DNA of 64,000 nt. Origin: Streptomyces sp. SKN60. Its GTDB lineage: Bacteria > Actinomycetota > Actinomycetes > Streptomycetales > Streptomycetaceae. Positions 25,034 through 33,484 of the stretch are shown here, in pieces (the stretch's first letter is position 1; each line of letters starts with the position of its first letter). Where the stretch lies: the NCBI RefSeq assembly GCF_026236535.1, contig NZ_JAHTMW010000001.1:496001-560000 (forward strand). The letters are read 5' to 3'. Both the position numbers and the translations under genes were made by a program. The notes under the pieces are model-generated. The model was not told the DNA's origin. It did no database searches and worked only from the letters and a program-made list of their open reading frames with translations.

Positions 25034-25768
25034 ATGATCGACTGGCGGGGCGCGGCCCTCGGCGCCTGGCGCGGCGCGCGGAACGGGCCGACGGTGACGT
25101 ACGGCATCATCGCCTGCTGCGTGCTGCTGTTCGCCGTGAGCCCGGTGTCGGGGCTCAATCCGGTTTACGGCACGGGCGACACGCTGCTCGCGGCGCAGAG
25201 CGCGTACTTCCAGCGCTGGGGCGTGATCCCGGCCGATCTGACCCGGGCCGAGCCGCACGCCCTGCTCACCCCGCTGACCGCGCTCTTCGTGCACGGCAGC
25301 TGGCTGCATCTGCTGGGGAACATGCTGTTCCTGTACGTGTTCGGCGCGATGGCCGAGGAACGCATGGGCCCGGCCGCGTACGGCCTGTTCTATCTGGGGG
25401 TGGGCGCGCTCGCGCTGACCGGCTACGCGGTGGCGCACGCCGACAGCGCGCAGACCCTGGTCGGGGCGTCGGGGGCGATCTCGGGGGTGCTCGGCGCCTT
25501 CCTCTATCTCTTCCCGCGCTCGCGGGTGACCAGCCTGTTCCCCTTCCTCTTCTTCCTGCCGCTGCGCTTCCCGGCCTGGATCGTGCTGATCTTCTGGTTC
25601 GTGCTGCAGTGGCTGGCGGCCCGCTCGGCGGGGGCGGGGCCCGGGGTGGCCTACCTGGCGCACGTGATCGGCTTCGCGCTGGGCTTCCTCTACGCGTGGG
25701 CGCGGTACAGGGGTGGGGATACAGTGAAGCCACCAGCCGCGGCCATCGAGGGAGAAAGCCAGCCGTGA
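25034..25768 (+). CDS. Rhomboid family intramembrane serine protease
   Basis: A 244-residue membrane protease with six hydrophobic helices. The oxyanion HXXXN motif is HGSWLHLLGNM, the catalytic Ser lies in GASGAISG, and the partner His in AHVIGFALG. Ser and His are both present, so it should cut transmembrane substrates. ATG 25034 is the start nearest the first helix; its ribosome site is poor. The stop overlaps the GTG of the next gene as GTGA, so the two are coupled. Confidence 0.93.
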   Translation: MIDWRGAALGAWRGARNGPTVTYGIIACCVLLFAVSPVSGLNPVYGTGDTLLAAQSAYFQRWGVIPADLTRAEPHALLTPLTALFVHGSWLHLLGNMLFLYVFGAMAEERMGPAAYGLFYLGVGALALTGYAVAHADSAQTLVGASGAISGVLGAFLYLFPRSRVTSLFPFLFFLPLRFPAWIVLIFWFVLQWLAARSAGAGPGVAYLAHVIGFALGFLYAWARYRGGDTVKPPAAAIEGESQP

Positions 25769-26046
25769 TCACCGCGATCGTGCTCATCAAGACCAGCGTG
25801 GACCGCATCCCCGAGATCGCCGAGGCGATCGCCGCGATCGACTCCGTCAGCGAGGTCTTCTCCGTCACCGGCACCTACGACCTGATCGCCATGGTCCGGG
25901 TGGGACGCCACGACGACCTGGCCGACATCATCCCCGGCCAGATCTCCAAGATCCCGGGCGTCGAGGCCACCGACACGCATGTCGCCTTCCGCGCCTACTC
26001 CCAGCACGAGCTGGACGCGGCCTTCGCCATCGGCCTGGAGTCGTAG
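25765..26046 (+). CDS. Stand-alone Lrp/AsnC ligand-binding (RAM) domain protein
   Basis: A 93-residue protein that is only the regulator-of-amino-acid-metabolism domain of Lrp/AsnC proteins: IVLIKTSVDRIPEIAEAIAAI, then VTGTYDLIAMVRV with the conserved Gly-Asp. There is no helix-turn-helix, so it cannot bind DNA by itself. Small RAM proteins of this kind form dimer or octamer rings and bind amino acids. GTG 25765 overlaps the rhomboid stop, and a strong terminator follows. Confidence 0.9.
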   Translation: MITAIVLIKTSVDRIPEIAEAIAAIDSVSEVFSVTGTYDLIAMVRVGRHDDLADIIPGQISKIPGVEATDTHVAFRAYSQHELDAAFAIGLES

Positions 26047-26062
26047 ACACGTCCGCACAGCG

Positions 26063-26100
26063 GTGAAGCCGGCCTCTCCCCCGCGGGAGGCCGGCTTCAC
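26063..26100. terminator. Bidirectional terminator between convergent genes
   Basis: Perfect 14-bp arms (GTGAAGCCGGCCTC and complement) with a 10-base loop, 16 bp after the RAM-domain gene and 26 bp before the end of the convergent aminotransferase gene. Confidence 0.8.
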
Positions 26101-26126
26101 CCGTTCGAGTGGACGGTCGGTCGCGA

Positions 26127-27518
26127 TCAGCCGCGGTCGGGCACGCAGCGGCCGTCCTCGGTGCGGTAGTTCCACCGGGCGCCGTCGCGCACCAGCTCCT
26201 TGACCGCGCCGACGAAACGCTCGACGTGCTCGTCGGGGGTGCCGGCGCCGAAGCTGACCCGGATCGCGTTGAGGGACCTCTCGCCGGGCGCCGCTTCGGG
26301 GGCGCCGCACTCGCCCGGGTCCTGCGGGTCGGAGCCGAGCAGGGTGCGCACCAGCGGGTGGGCGCAGAAGAGGCCGTCGCGGACGCCGATGCCGTACTCG
26401 GCGGAGAGCGCGGCGGCGAAGTGGGAGCTGTTCCAGCCCTCGACGACGAAGGAGATGACGCCGACCCGGGGGGCGTCGTCGCCGAAGAGGGAGAGCACCC
26501 GCACCTCGGGGACCTCGGCGAGGCCCGCGCGGACGGTGTCGATGAGGTGCTTCTCGCGGGCGACGAGGGAGTCGAAGCCGGCCTCGGTGAGCGCCTTGCA
26601 GGCGGAGGCGATGGAGTAGACGCCGATGACGTTGGGCGAGCCGGCCTCGTGCCGGGCGGCGGTGGTGTGCCACTCCACATCCACCCCGCCGTCGGCCCGG
26701 CGGGCCACCGTGCGGGAGGCGCCGCCGCCCGCGAGGTACGGCTCGGCGTCCTGCAGCCAGTCGGCGCGCCCGGCGAGGACGCCGGAGCCGAACGGGGCGT
26801 ACAGCTTGTGCCCGGAGAAGGCGACCCAGTCCACGTCCAACTCCCGTACGGAGACCGGGTGGTGGGGGGCGAGCTGGGCGGCGTCGAGGACGACCCGGGC
26901 GCCGTGCGCGTGCGCGGCGGCGGCGAGTTCGCGCACCGGCCACAGCTCGCCGGTGACGTTGGAGGCGCCGGTCACGCAGACCAGGGCGGGCCCGTAAGGG
27001 TCGCGGTCGGCGAGGGCGCGCTCCAGGGTCTCGACGGCCTGCCGCGGGGTGCGCGGCGCGTTGAGGTAGGTGACCCGGGCGTCGCGCCAGGGCAGCAGCG
27101 AGGCGTGGTGCTCGGTCTCGAAGACGAAGACCTGGCAGTCGGCCGGGAGGACGGCGGCGAGCAGGTTGAGCGAGTCGGTGGTGGAGCGGGTGAAGACGAC
27201 CTGGTCGCCGGGGCGGCAGTCGAGGAACTCGGCGACGGTGGCGCGGCTGTTCTCGAAGAGGTCGGTGGAGAGCTGGGAGAGGTAGCCGGCGCCGCGGTGG
27301 ACGCTGCCGTAGTACGGGGCGTAGGCGGCCACGTCGTCCCAGACGCGCTGCAGGGCCGGGGCGCTGGCGGCGTAGTCGAGCGCCGCGTAGGTGACCTCGC
27401 CGCCGGTGACGAGCGGGACGGTGACGTCGCGGCCGAGGACCGGCAGCGGGGCGGCGCAGCAGGGGTCGGCGGACTCGGCGGCGGCGGTGGCGACGGCGGC
27501 GTTCGGGCGTGCGGACAT
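26127..27518 (-). CDS. Class V aminotransferase, cysteine desulfurase-like, SAM-riboswitch controlled
   Basis: A 463-residue PLP enzyme of the class V/NifS fold. The PLP Lys lies in DWVAFSGHKLYAPFG, with ETEHHASLLPW and VVLDAAQLAPH as cofactor-contact blocks. GLFCAHPLVRTLLG near residue 385 holds a Cys in the region of the desulfurase catalytic Cys. The N-terminus has a Cys pair (DPCCAAPLPV). ATG 27518 follows GGGAG. The leader contains a SAM-IV-type riboswitch, so it is expected to be repressed when S-adenosylmethionine is plentiful. That points to sulfur assimilation, methionine or cysteine metabolism; the exact reaction is unknown. Confidence 0.87.
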   Translation of the reverse strand: MSARPNAAVATAAAESADPCCAAPLPVLGRDVTVPLVTGGEVTYAALDYAASAPALQRVWDDVAAYAPYYGSVHRGAGYLSQLSTDLFENSRATVAEFLDCRPGDQVVFTRSTTDSLNLLAAVLPADCQVFVFETEHHASLLPWRDARVTYLNAPRTPRQAVETLERALADRDPYGPALVCVTGASNVTGELWPVRELAAAAHAHGARVVLDAAQLAPHHPVSVRELDVDWVAFSGHKLYAPFGSGVLAGRADWLQDAEPYLAGGGASRTVARRADGGVDVEWHTTAARHEAGSPNVIGVYSIASACKALTEAGFDSLVAREKHLIDTVRAGLAEVPEVRVLSLFGDDAPRVGVISFVVEGWNSSHFAAALSAEYGIGVRDGLFCAHPLVRTLLGSDPQDPGECGAPEAAPGERSLNAIRVSFGAGTPDEHVERFVGAVKELVRDGARWNYRTEDGRCVPDRG

Positions 27519-27634
27519 GGCGGTATCTCCCGGCATAAAAGGGGCGCGAAAAGGCGTGAAAGGGCCCGCGGGGCAGCAGCGCACAGAGGGGTGCCGCACA
27601 CGGGTGGTGAAGGGGAAAGAGGGGCCGAGGGGCC

Positions 27635-27655
27635 CTAACGCATTCGCTTGCTCAC
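27635..27655 (-). CDS. Possible six-codon upstream ORF in the aminotransferase leader
   Basis: GTG AGC AAG CGA ATG CGT TAG (VSKRMR) follows GGGAG at nine bases, between the riboswitch and the main gene. The ribosome site is good but so short a frame may occur by chance. Confidence 0.3.
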   Translation of the reverse strand: MSKRMR

Positions 27656-27680
27656 GAGACAACGCTCCCTAGAGGACCAA

Positions 27681-27707
27681 GGACCCCAGGGTGTGGCGCA
27701 GGGGTCC
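27681..27707 (-). promoter_or_regulatory. Hairpin at the 3' edge of the riboswitch
   Basis: Arms GGACCCC and GGGGTCC enclose 13 bases. The 5' arm overlaps the last conserved bases of the aptamer, as expected for an expression platform that switches between aptamer and hairpin. Confidence 0.45.
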
Positions 27708-27820
27708 GCGCTTGCCGCAGGCTTCTGCTCGTACGGCCTGGTCTTCACCCGGGGCACCCCGCCACGGACGGAGGGTTGCCGGACAGCCGGCCGGGGCCTT
27801 GCAGCTGTCACTCATGACCT
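27701..27820 (-). ncRNA. SAM-IV riboswitch
   Basis: Read on the minus strand, the conserved blocks appear in the SAM-IV order: GGTCATGAGTGACAGC, AAGGCCCCGGC, CCGGCAACCCTCC, GGCGGGGTGCCCCGGGTGA, AGACC pairing with the initial GGTC, then a variable hairpin and GGCAAGCGCGG for the downstream pseudoknot. SAM-IV RNAs are known from actinobacteria, where they control sulfur-metabolism genes in response to S-adenosylmethionine. It lies about 180 bases upstream of the class V aminotransferase start. Identification is by eye. Confidence 0.82.
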
Positions 27821-27856
27821 GTTCCAGAACCTATGTCAGACGATCACGACGCCGCA

Positions 27857-27883
27857 ACCCCGTCCCGGCATCCGGGACGGGGT
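27857..27883 (-). terminator. Terminator after trpD
   Basis: Perfect 12-bp arms (ACCCCGTCCCGG and complement) around a 3-base loop, 35 bp beyond the trpD stop. It isolates trpD from the riboswitch-controlled gene. Confidence 0.8.
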
Positions 27884-27917
27884 CGCAATCCGCCGTTCAT
27901 GTGCCTTCAGGACACCG

Positions 27918-28982
27918 TCAGGCGTTGCTGGCGGTGACCCAGCGCTCCAGGGTCCGGCGCGCGGCGCCCGAGTCGACGGACTCGGCGGCCCGGTCCATGC
28001 CGGCCCGCAGCTGCTCCGCGAGGGTGCCCTCGCCCGGCTCCAGCGCGACCAGCGCCGCCGCCGAGTTGAGCAGCACCGCGTCCCGTACCGGCCCGGTCTC
28101 GCCGGCCAGGAGCCGCCGGGCGACGTCGGCGTTGTACGAGGGGTCGCCGCCGCGCAGGGCGTCGAGCGGCACCGGGGTGATGCCGACCTCGCGCGGGTCG
28201 AAGCGCTCCTCGCGCACGGCGCCGTCCTTGACCACCCACACCCGGGAGGTGCCCGTGGTGGTCAGCTCGTCGAGGCCGTCGTCGCCGCGGAAGACCAGGG
28301 CGGAGTTGCCGCGCTCGGCGAGCACCCCGGCCACGATCGGGGCCATCCGCGGGTCGGCGACGCCGACGGCCTGGGCCCGTACCTTCGCCGGGTTGGTCAG
28401 CGGGCCGAGCACATTGAAGGTGGTGCGGATGCCGAGCTGGCCGCGGGCGGCGGCGACGTGCCGCAGCGAGGGGTGGAACTTCACCGCGAAGCAGATGGTG
28501 ATGCCGGCCTCCTCGGCGACCTCGGCGACCCGCTGCGGGGTGAGGTTCAGGTTGATGCCGAGCTTCTCCAGGACGTCGGAGGAGCCGGAGGCGGAGGACG
28601 CCGCCCGGTTGCCGTGCTTGACGACCTTCACGCCGGTGCCGGCCACGACGATGGCGGACATCGTGGAGATGTTCACCGTCTTGGCCCCGTCGCCGCCGGT
28701 GCCGACGATGTCGACGGCCGGTCCCGGCACCTCGATGACATTGGCGTGCTCGTACATCGTGCGGACCAGGCCGGAGATCTCGGCGACGGTCTCGCCCTTG
28801 GCGCGCAGCGCCACCATGAACCCGGCGATCTGCGCGTCGGTGGCCTCGCCGCGCATGATCAGGTCCATCGCCCAGGCGGTGTCGTCGGCGGACAGGTCCC
28901 GGCCGTCGAGCAGTCCGTTCAGGAGGGCGGGCCAGGAGCGACCCGCCGCATGGTTGCCTCCAGCGGGGTTCACAGCGCTCAT
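27918..28982 (-). CDS. trpD: Anthranilate phosphoribosyltransferase
   Basis: A 354-residue enzyme of tryptophan synthesis joining anthranilate to phosphoribosyl pyrophosphate. The PRPP/magnesium motif is [14 protein letters not shown], followed by [15 protein letters not shown] for anthranilate and PRPP binding, and [10 protein letters not shown]. Residues 1-75 are the helical dimer domain. ATG 28982 has CAGGAG seven bases upstream. It stands alone here between two strong terminators, with only 72 bp for its promoter. The TrpE-TrpG-type gene at the window start would supply its substrate. Confidence 0.97.
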   Translation of the reverse strand: MSAVNPAGGNHAAGRSWPALLNGLLDGRDLSADDTAWAMDLIMRGEATDAQIAGFMVALRAKGETVAEISGLVRTMYEHANVIEVPGPAVDIVGTGGDGAKTVNISTMSAIVVAGTGVKVVKHGNRAASSASGSSDVLEKLGINLNLTPQRVAEVAEEAGITICFAVKFHPSLRHVAAARGQLGIRTTFNVLGPLTNPAKVRAQAVGVADPRMAPIVAGVLAERGNSALVFRGDDGLDELTTTGTSRVWVVKDGAVREERFDPREVGITPVPLDALRGGDPSYNADVARRLLAGETGPVRDAVLLNSAAALVALEPGEGTLAEQLRAGMDRAAESVDSGAARRTLERWVTASNA

Positions 28983-29054
28983 GACAGCTCCTGAGGTGTT
29001 TATGGCTTCGTACCGGATCGGTGATCCCACCCTATCCATCCACGGGGACGGCAA

Positions 29055-29085
29055 AGAGCCCCGTCCATCGAATGGACGGGGCTCT
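29055..29085 (-). terminator. Terminator of the ctaE-qcrCAB operon
   Basis: Perfect 14-bp arms (AGAGCCCCGTCCAT and complement) with a 3-base loop, 38 bp after the qcrB stop. Confidence 0.85.
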
Positions 29086-29123
29086 CGCCGTGGCGACCTA
29101 CGCGTTCAGGAGGTCAGTGGTGA

Positions 29124-30746
29124 TCAGTGGTGGCCGTGGCCGCTCTCGATCTCCTTGAACTCCTCGACGGTCGGCTTGAGGACCTGGTTGTCGTCGGCGT
29201 AGTAACCCCGGTTGAGCTTGACCCGGAGCTTCTGCATGCGGCCGATCTTGCGCTCCACACCGTTCTCGTCGACGGCCGGCGGCAGCTCCGCCGCCTCGTA
29301 CTGCTCGTGCGCGGTGAGCTTGTAGCGCTCGCCCTGGCTGAGCGGGGTGTGGACCTCGACGAACTCACCGTGCGGCAGGCGCTTGATGATGCCGGACTCG
29401 CGGCCGTGCAGCACCTTGTCCTTGTCCCGGCGCTGGAGGCCGAGGCAGATCCGCTTGGTGGCGATGAACGCGATGACCGGGCCGACGAAGAAGAAGATCC
29501 GCACGAACCAGGTGATCGAGTTGATCGACAGGTGGAAGTGGGTCGCCCAGAGGTCGTTTCCACCACCGACGAGCATGACCATGTACGCGGTGATCCAGGC
29601 GACACCGAAGGCGGTGCGCGTCGGAGCGTTGCGCGGGCGCTGCGCGATGTGGTGCTCGCGCTTGTCGCCGGTGATCCAGGACTCGATGAACGGGTAGACC
29701 GCGATCGCGGCGAGCACCGCCGGGAAGATCGCCAGCGGGATCATCACGCCGAGGACCAGCGTGTGGCCCCACAGGTTGATCTCCCAGCCCGGCATGACAC
29801 GGATCAGACCCTCGGCGAAGCCCATGTACCAGTCGGGCTGGGCGCCGGTGGACACCTGGTCCGGGCGGTACGGGCCGATGGCCCAGATCGGGTTGATCGA
29901 GGCGATCGCCGCGATGACCGCGATGACACCGAAGACCAGGAAGAAGAAGCCTCCGGCCTTCGCCATGTACACAGGCAGCAGCGGCATGCCGACGACGTTC
30001 TTGTTCGTCCGGCCGGGGCCCTCGAAGTGCGTGTGCTTGTGGACGAACACCAGGATGAGGTGCGCGACCACCAGGCCGAGCATGATGCCCGGGAGCAGCA
30101 GCACGTGCGCCGAGTAGAACCGGGCGACGAAGTCGCCGCCGGGGAACTCGCCGCCGAACAGGAACATCGACAGGTACGTGCCGACGATCGGCACGGACAG
30201 GATCGCGCCCTGCATGAAGCGCACACCGGTGCCGGAGAGCAGGTCGTCCGGGAGCGAGTAACCGGTGAAGCCGGTGAACATGCCCAGGAAGAACAGCAGG
30301 AAGCCGAACAGCCAGTTGATCTCACGCGGCTTGCGGAACGCGCCGGTGAAGAACACGCGCATCATGTGCACGAACATGCCGGCGAGGAAGATCAGCGCCG
30401 CCCAGTGGTGGATCTGCCGGATGAGCAGACCACCGCGCACCTCGAACGAGATGTGCATGGTCGAGTTGAACGCCTCGGACATCAGCTGTCCCTGGAGCGG
30501 GACGTAGCTGCCGGCGTACTCCACCTCGTTCATCGACGGGTGGAAGAACATCGTCAGATAGACGCCCGTCAGGATGATGATGAGGAAGCTGTAGAGGCAG
30601 ACCTCGCCCAGCATGAAGGACCAGTGGTCCGGGAAGATCTTCCGCATGTTGGCCTTGGCCAGCGTGTAGATCCCCAGGCGGCCGTCGGCCCAGTCGGCGA
30701 TCCGCTCTCCGGCGGGCGCCTTCTTCGTATTCGTCACAGTGCTCAT
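29124..30746 (-). CDS. qcrB: Cytochrome bc1 complex cytochrome b subunit
   Basis: A 540-residue membrane subunit that oxidises menaquinol in the actinobacterial bc1-aa3 supercomplex. It has about nine helices; heme-ligand His residues lie in the helix containing RQIHHWAALIFLAGMFVHMMRVF and in SAHVLLLPGIMLGLVVAHLI. The quinol-oxidation site resembles PEWY as QPDWYMGFAEG. The roughly 120-residue cytoplasmic C-terminal extension is typical of actinobacteria. The start overlaps the qcrA stop as ATGA. Confidence 0.97.
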   Translation of the reverse strand: MSTVTNTKKAPAGERIADWADGRLGIYTLAKANMRKIFPDHWSFMLGEVCLYSFLIIILTGVYLTMFFHPSMNEVEYAGSYVPLQGQLMSEAFNSTMHISFEVRGGLLIRQIHHWAALIFLAGMFVHMMRVFFTGAFRKPREINWLFGFLLFFLGMFTGFTGYSLPDDLLSGTGVRFMQGAILSVPIVGTYLSMFLFGGEFPGGDFVARFYSAHVLLLPGIMLGLVVAHLILVFVHKHTHFEGPGRTNKNVVGMPLLPVYMAKAGGFFFLVFGVIAVIAAIASINPIWAIGPYRPDQVSTGAQPDWYMGFAEGLIRVMPGWEINLWGHTLVLGVMIPLAIFPAVLAAIAVYPFIESWITGDKREHHIAQRPRNAPTRTAFGVAWITAYMVMLVGGGNDLWATHFHLSINSITWFVRIFFFVGPVIAFIATKRICLGLQRRDKDKVLHGRESGIIKRLPHGEFVEVHTPLSQGERYKLTAHEQYEAAELPPAVDENGVERKIGRMQKLRVKLNRGYYADDNQVLKPTVEEFKEIESGHGHH

Positions 30747-31795
30747 CCGCGCTCCCAGAAGGCAGGACCGACGGGCTCTTCGAAGTCGCCGTGCGCTTCG
30801 AGGAAGCCCTTGTCGTTCACGCCGATCCGCAGCTGCGGGAGGGCGTGGCCGGCCGGGCCGAAGATGACGCGGGCGCCGTCGGACAGGTCGAAGGTGGACT
30901 GGTGGCACGGGCACAGCACGTGGTGCGTCTGCTGCTCGTACAGGGAGATCGGGCAACCGACGTGGGTGCAGATCTTCGAGAAGGCGACGATGCCGTCGTG
31001 CGACCACTCGAGCTCGCGCTTGTCCTTGATGTCCTCCGGCTGGATCCGGACGATCATCAGGGCGGCCTTGGCGATCTCGGTCTGGAAGTCGTGGTCGTGC
31101 TCCTCGAGGCCCTCGGGCTTCGCGAACGTCAGCGAACCGACGGCGACGTCCTCGGGACGCAGCGGCTCGTTGGTGTTCATGTTGATGAGGAGCTTGCCCT
31201 TGGCCCACAGGGTGGAGCGGAGCTTCTTCTCGGGCAGCGGGCCCATGTCACGCAGCAGCACGACGCCGGAGAGCGGCACCAGGGCCAGCGCGCCGAAGAG
31301 CGTGTTGCGGATCAGCTTGCGGCGGCCGAAGCCGGACTCGGCGGCACCGGCCGCGAAGTCCGCCATGACCTTCGCCTTGACCTCGGGCGTGGCCTCCATC
31401 GGGTGGCGGTCGTCGGCCACCTCGACGTCGGACATCAGGGTGCGGGCCCAGTGGACCGCGCCGGCGCCGATGAAGAACAGCGCCGCACCGAGGGTCAGAC
31501 CCAGGGCGAAGTTGAGCGCGGACACCCGGCCGAAGGGCCAGATGTACACGATCTCGTCGACCGGGAAGATCACGTACGAGGCGATGAAACCGATCGTGGC
31601 CAGCATCGACAGCGTGAACATGAAGGCGATCGCGCGCTCGGACCGCTTGGCGGCCCGCTCGTCGATGTCCTGGATGCGCGGCTTGTGGGGCGGGAGGCCC
31701 GGGTCGGCGAACGGGTCTTCGGCGACCTTCACCGCGCCGTGCGCGGTGGCCTGCTCGGTCGGCAGGTTCTCTTCTGGATTCTCTTGGGTACTCAT
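30743..31795 (-). CDS. qcrA: Cytochrome bc1 complex Rieske iron-sulfur subunit
   Basis: A 350-residue Rieske protein that passes electrons from menaquinol to the cytochrome c subunit. The 2Fe-2S ligands are in CTHVGC and CPCHQSTFD. Three hydrophobic helices between about residues 55 and 195 are the actinobacterial pattern, unlike the single helix elsewhere. A gap of 16 residues between the boxes (PISLYEQQTHHVL) is normal. ATG 31795 overlaps the qcrC stop by 4 bp. Confidence 0.97.
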   Translation of the reverse strand: MSTQENPEENLPTEQATAHGAVKVAEDPFADPGLPPHKPRIQDIDERAAKRSERAIAFMFTLSMLATIGFIASYVIFPVDEIVYIWPFGRVSALNFALGLTLGAALFFIGAGAVHWARTLMSDVEVADDRHPMEATPEVKAKVMADFAAGAAESGFGRRKLIRNTLFGALALVPLSGVVLLRDMGPLPEKKLRSTLWAKGKLLINMNTNEPLRPEDVAVGSLTFAKPEGLEEHDHDFQTEIAKAALMIVRIQPEDIKDKRELEWSHDGIVAFSKICTHVGCPISLYEQQTHHVLCPCHQSTFDLSDGARVIFGPAGHALPQLRIGVNDKGFLEAHGDFEEPVGPAFWERG

Positions 31796-32601
31796 GACTT
31801 CTTGGCCTTAGCGGTGTGGGCCGCGACCCAGATGGCAACTGCGATCAGTGCGCCCAGTCCGAAGACCCACGCGAACAGCCCCTCGCTGACGGGGCCGAGG
31901 CCACCGAGCTTGAGACCGCCCGGGTTGTCGGCCTTGTCGCTGTTCACGGCCTGGACGTAGGCGATGATGTCCTTCTTCTGCTTCTCCGGCATCGTCGTGT
32001 CGGGGAAGGAAGGCATGTTCTGCGGGCCGGTCTGCATGGCCTCGTAGAGGTGCTTCGGGTCCACGCCCTCGAGGTTCGGCGCGTACTTGCCGTAGGTCAG
32101 CGCGCCGCCCTCACCGGTGAAGTTGTGGCACTGGGCACAGTTGGAGCGGAACAGTTCGCCACCCTTGGCGATGTCGGCGCCCTCGGGGCTGTACTGGCCT
32201 TCCTTCGGCGTGACCGGACCGGCACCGAGGGAGGCGACGTACGCCGCGAGCTGATCGATCTCAGCCTGCGAGTAGATGACCTTCTTCTTCGGGACCTGGG
32301 CGCCGGGCTGCTGAGCCGGCATACGGCCGGTGCCGACCTGGAAGTCCACCGCCGCCGAGCCCACGCCGACCAGGGACGGGCCGTCAGAGGTGCCCTGACC
32401 GCCGGTTCCGTGGCAGCTGGCACAGCCGACGGAGTAGAGCTTCTTGCCCTCCTCGATGGCCAGGGACTGGGCGGTTTCATCGGCCTTCGCCGTGCCCGCG
32501 GGTGCGAACGCGGCGTACAGCCCCCCAGTTGCCGCCAGCGCGAGGAGTAGGACGACGACCGCCGCCAGCGGATGGCGTCGTCGTGCGGAGAGCTTTTTCA
32601 C
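31792..32601 (-). CDS. qcrC: Cytochrome bc1 complex diheme cytochrome c subunit
   Basis: A 269-residue membrane-anchored diheme cytochrome c linking the bc1 complex straight to cytochrome aa3, so no soluble cytochrome c is needed. Heme sites are CASCHG and CAQCHN, with later Met residues (GRMP, MPSFP) as axial ligands. There is an N-terminal signal-anchor helix and a C-terminal helix (GLFAWVFGLGALIAVAIWVA). It follows ctaE by 74 bp on the same strand. Confidence 0.97.
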   Translation of the reverse strand: MKKLSARRRHPLAAVVVLLLALAATGGLYAAFAPAGTAKADETAQSLAIEEGKKLYSVGCASCHGTGGQGTSDGPSLVGVGSAAVDFQVGTGRMPAQQPGAQVPKKKVIYSQAEIDQLAAYVASLGAGPVTPKEGQYSPEGADIAKGGELFRSNCAQCHNFTGEGGALTYGKYAPNLEGVDPKHLYEAMQTGPQNMPSFPDTTMPEKQKKDIIAYVQAVNSDKADNPGGLKLGGLGPVSEGLFAWVFGLGALIAVAIWVAAHTAKAKKS

Positions 32602-32675
32602 GGATTACCCCGGTGTCAGGATCTTCTGCGTCGATGCTTGCTGGATGTGTGCGTCCGCCGGGAGGCGGAGCCCGA

Positions 32676-33296
32676 TTACTTGATCAAGTAGATCGTGGCG
32701 AAGAGGCCGATCCAGACGACATCGACGAAGTGCCAGTAGTAGGACACGACGATGGCGGCGGTTGCCTGCTCGTGAGTGAACCTCTTGGCGGCGTACGTCC
32801 GGCCGAGGACCAGCAGGAAGGCGATGAGACCGCCTGTCACGTGCATGCCGTGGAAGCCGGTGGTCAGGTAGAACACCGTGCCGTACGGGTCGGAGGACAG
32901 CGAGAGGCCGTCCTTCTTCACCAGCTCGGTGTACTCGAAGACCTGGCCGCCGATGAAGATCGCGCCCATCACGAAGGTGATGATGAACCACGTCCGGAGC
33001 TTCTTCACGTCGCCCCGCTCCGCGGCGAAGACGCCGAGCTGGCAGGTCAGCGAGGAGAGCACCAGGATCGTGGTGTTCGTCGCCGAGAACGGAAGGTTCA
33101 AGGCGTCGGCCTTTTCCGTCCAGTACTCGGCGCCCATCACGGATCGCAGGGTGAAGTACATCGCGAAGAGGGCCGCGAAGAACATCAGCTCGGAACTCAG
33201 CCAGATGATGGTTCCGACGCTGGTGAGGTTCGGTCGATTGACCGACGGGTGCGCGTGCCCGGTTTCTACTGTCGTTACTGTCGCCACGACCGACAT
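32676..33296 (-). CDS. ctaE: Cytochrome c oxidase subunit III
   Basis: A 206-residue subunit III of the aa3 oxidase with five helices, the shorter actinobacterial and bacterial form. Characteristic segments are [28 protein letters not shown] and the final [23 protein letters not shown] 33296 lies in the middle of a perfect 21-bp palindrome and has no good ribosome site, so start accessibility may be controlled. It heads the operon with the three bc1 genes. Confidence 0.96.
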   Translation of the reverse strand: MSVVATVTTVETGHAHPSVNRPNLTSVGTIIWLSSELMFFAALFAMYFTLRSVMGAEYWTEKADALNLPFSATNTTILVLSSLTCQLGVFAAERGDVKKLRTWFIITFVMGAIFIGGQVFEYTELVKKDGLSLSSDPYGTVFYLTTGFHGMHVTGGLIAFLLVLGRTYAAKRFTHEQATAAIVVSYYWHFVDVVWIGLFATIYLIK

Positions 33297-33307
33297 TATG
33301 TCGGTCG
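33287..33307. promoter_or_regulatory. Perfect 21-bp palindrome over the ctaE start codon
   Basis: CGACCGACAT-T-ATGTCGGTCG has two perfect 10-base arms. It overlaps the ctaE start, so it could be a protein operator or an RNA hairpin that hides the start. Confidence 0.6.
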
Positions 33308-33422
33308 CTTATCCCGCCCTCACTCCGGGGGGTGCCGTTCGGAGTGTCCGGGGCCCGTGTCCTGCCCGAACGGCCCATCGGAAGGCCCCTCCGGCACCCT
33401 TCGAACAGGTGTTGAACGGGTG

Positions 33423-33449
33423 TTGACGGGGTGTGGACCGGAGTAGCAT
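33423..33449 (+). promoter_or_regulatory. Candidate promoter for the receiver-like gene
   Basis: TTGACG (33423-33428) and TAGCAT (33444-33449) are only 15 bases apart, shorter than ideal. They lie 36 bp upstream of the start. Confidence 0.35.
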
Positions 33450-33484
33450 CCGCGCCAACGACCGACCACCTTCACGGAGGAACG

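Noticed and set aside
25034..26046. Lrp-type transcription factor after the rhomboid gene
   Set aside because: Only the ligand-binding half is present; no DNA-binding domain is encoded in any frame upstream.
29127..31811. 894-codon plus-strand open frame across qcrB and qcrA
   Set aside because: It is the antisense image of two certain respiratory genes, rich in His, Asp and Gly.
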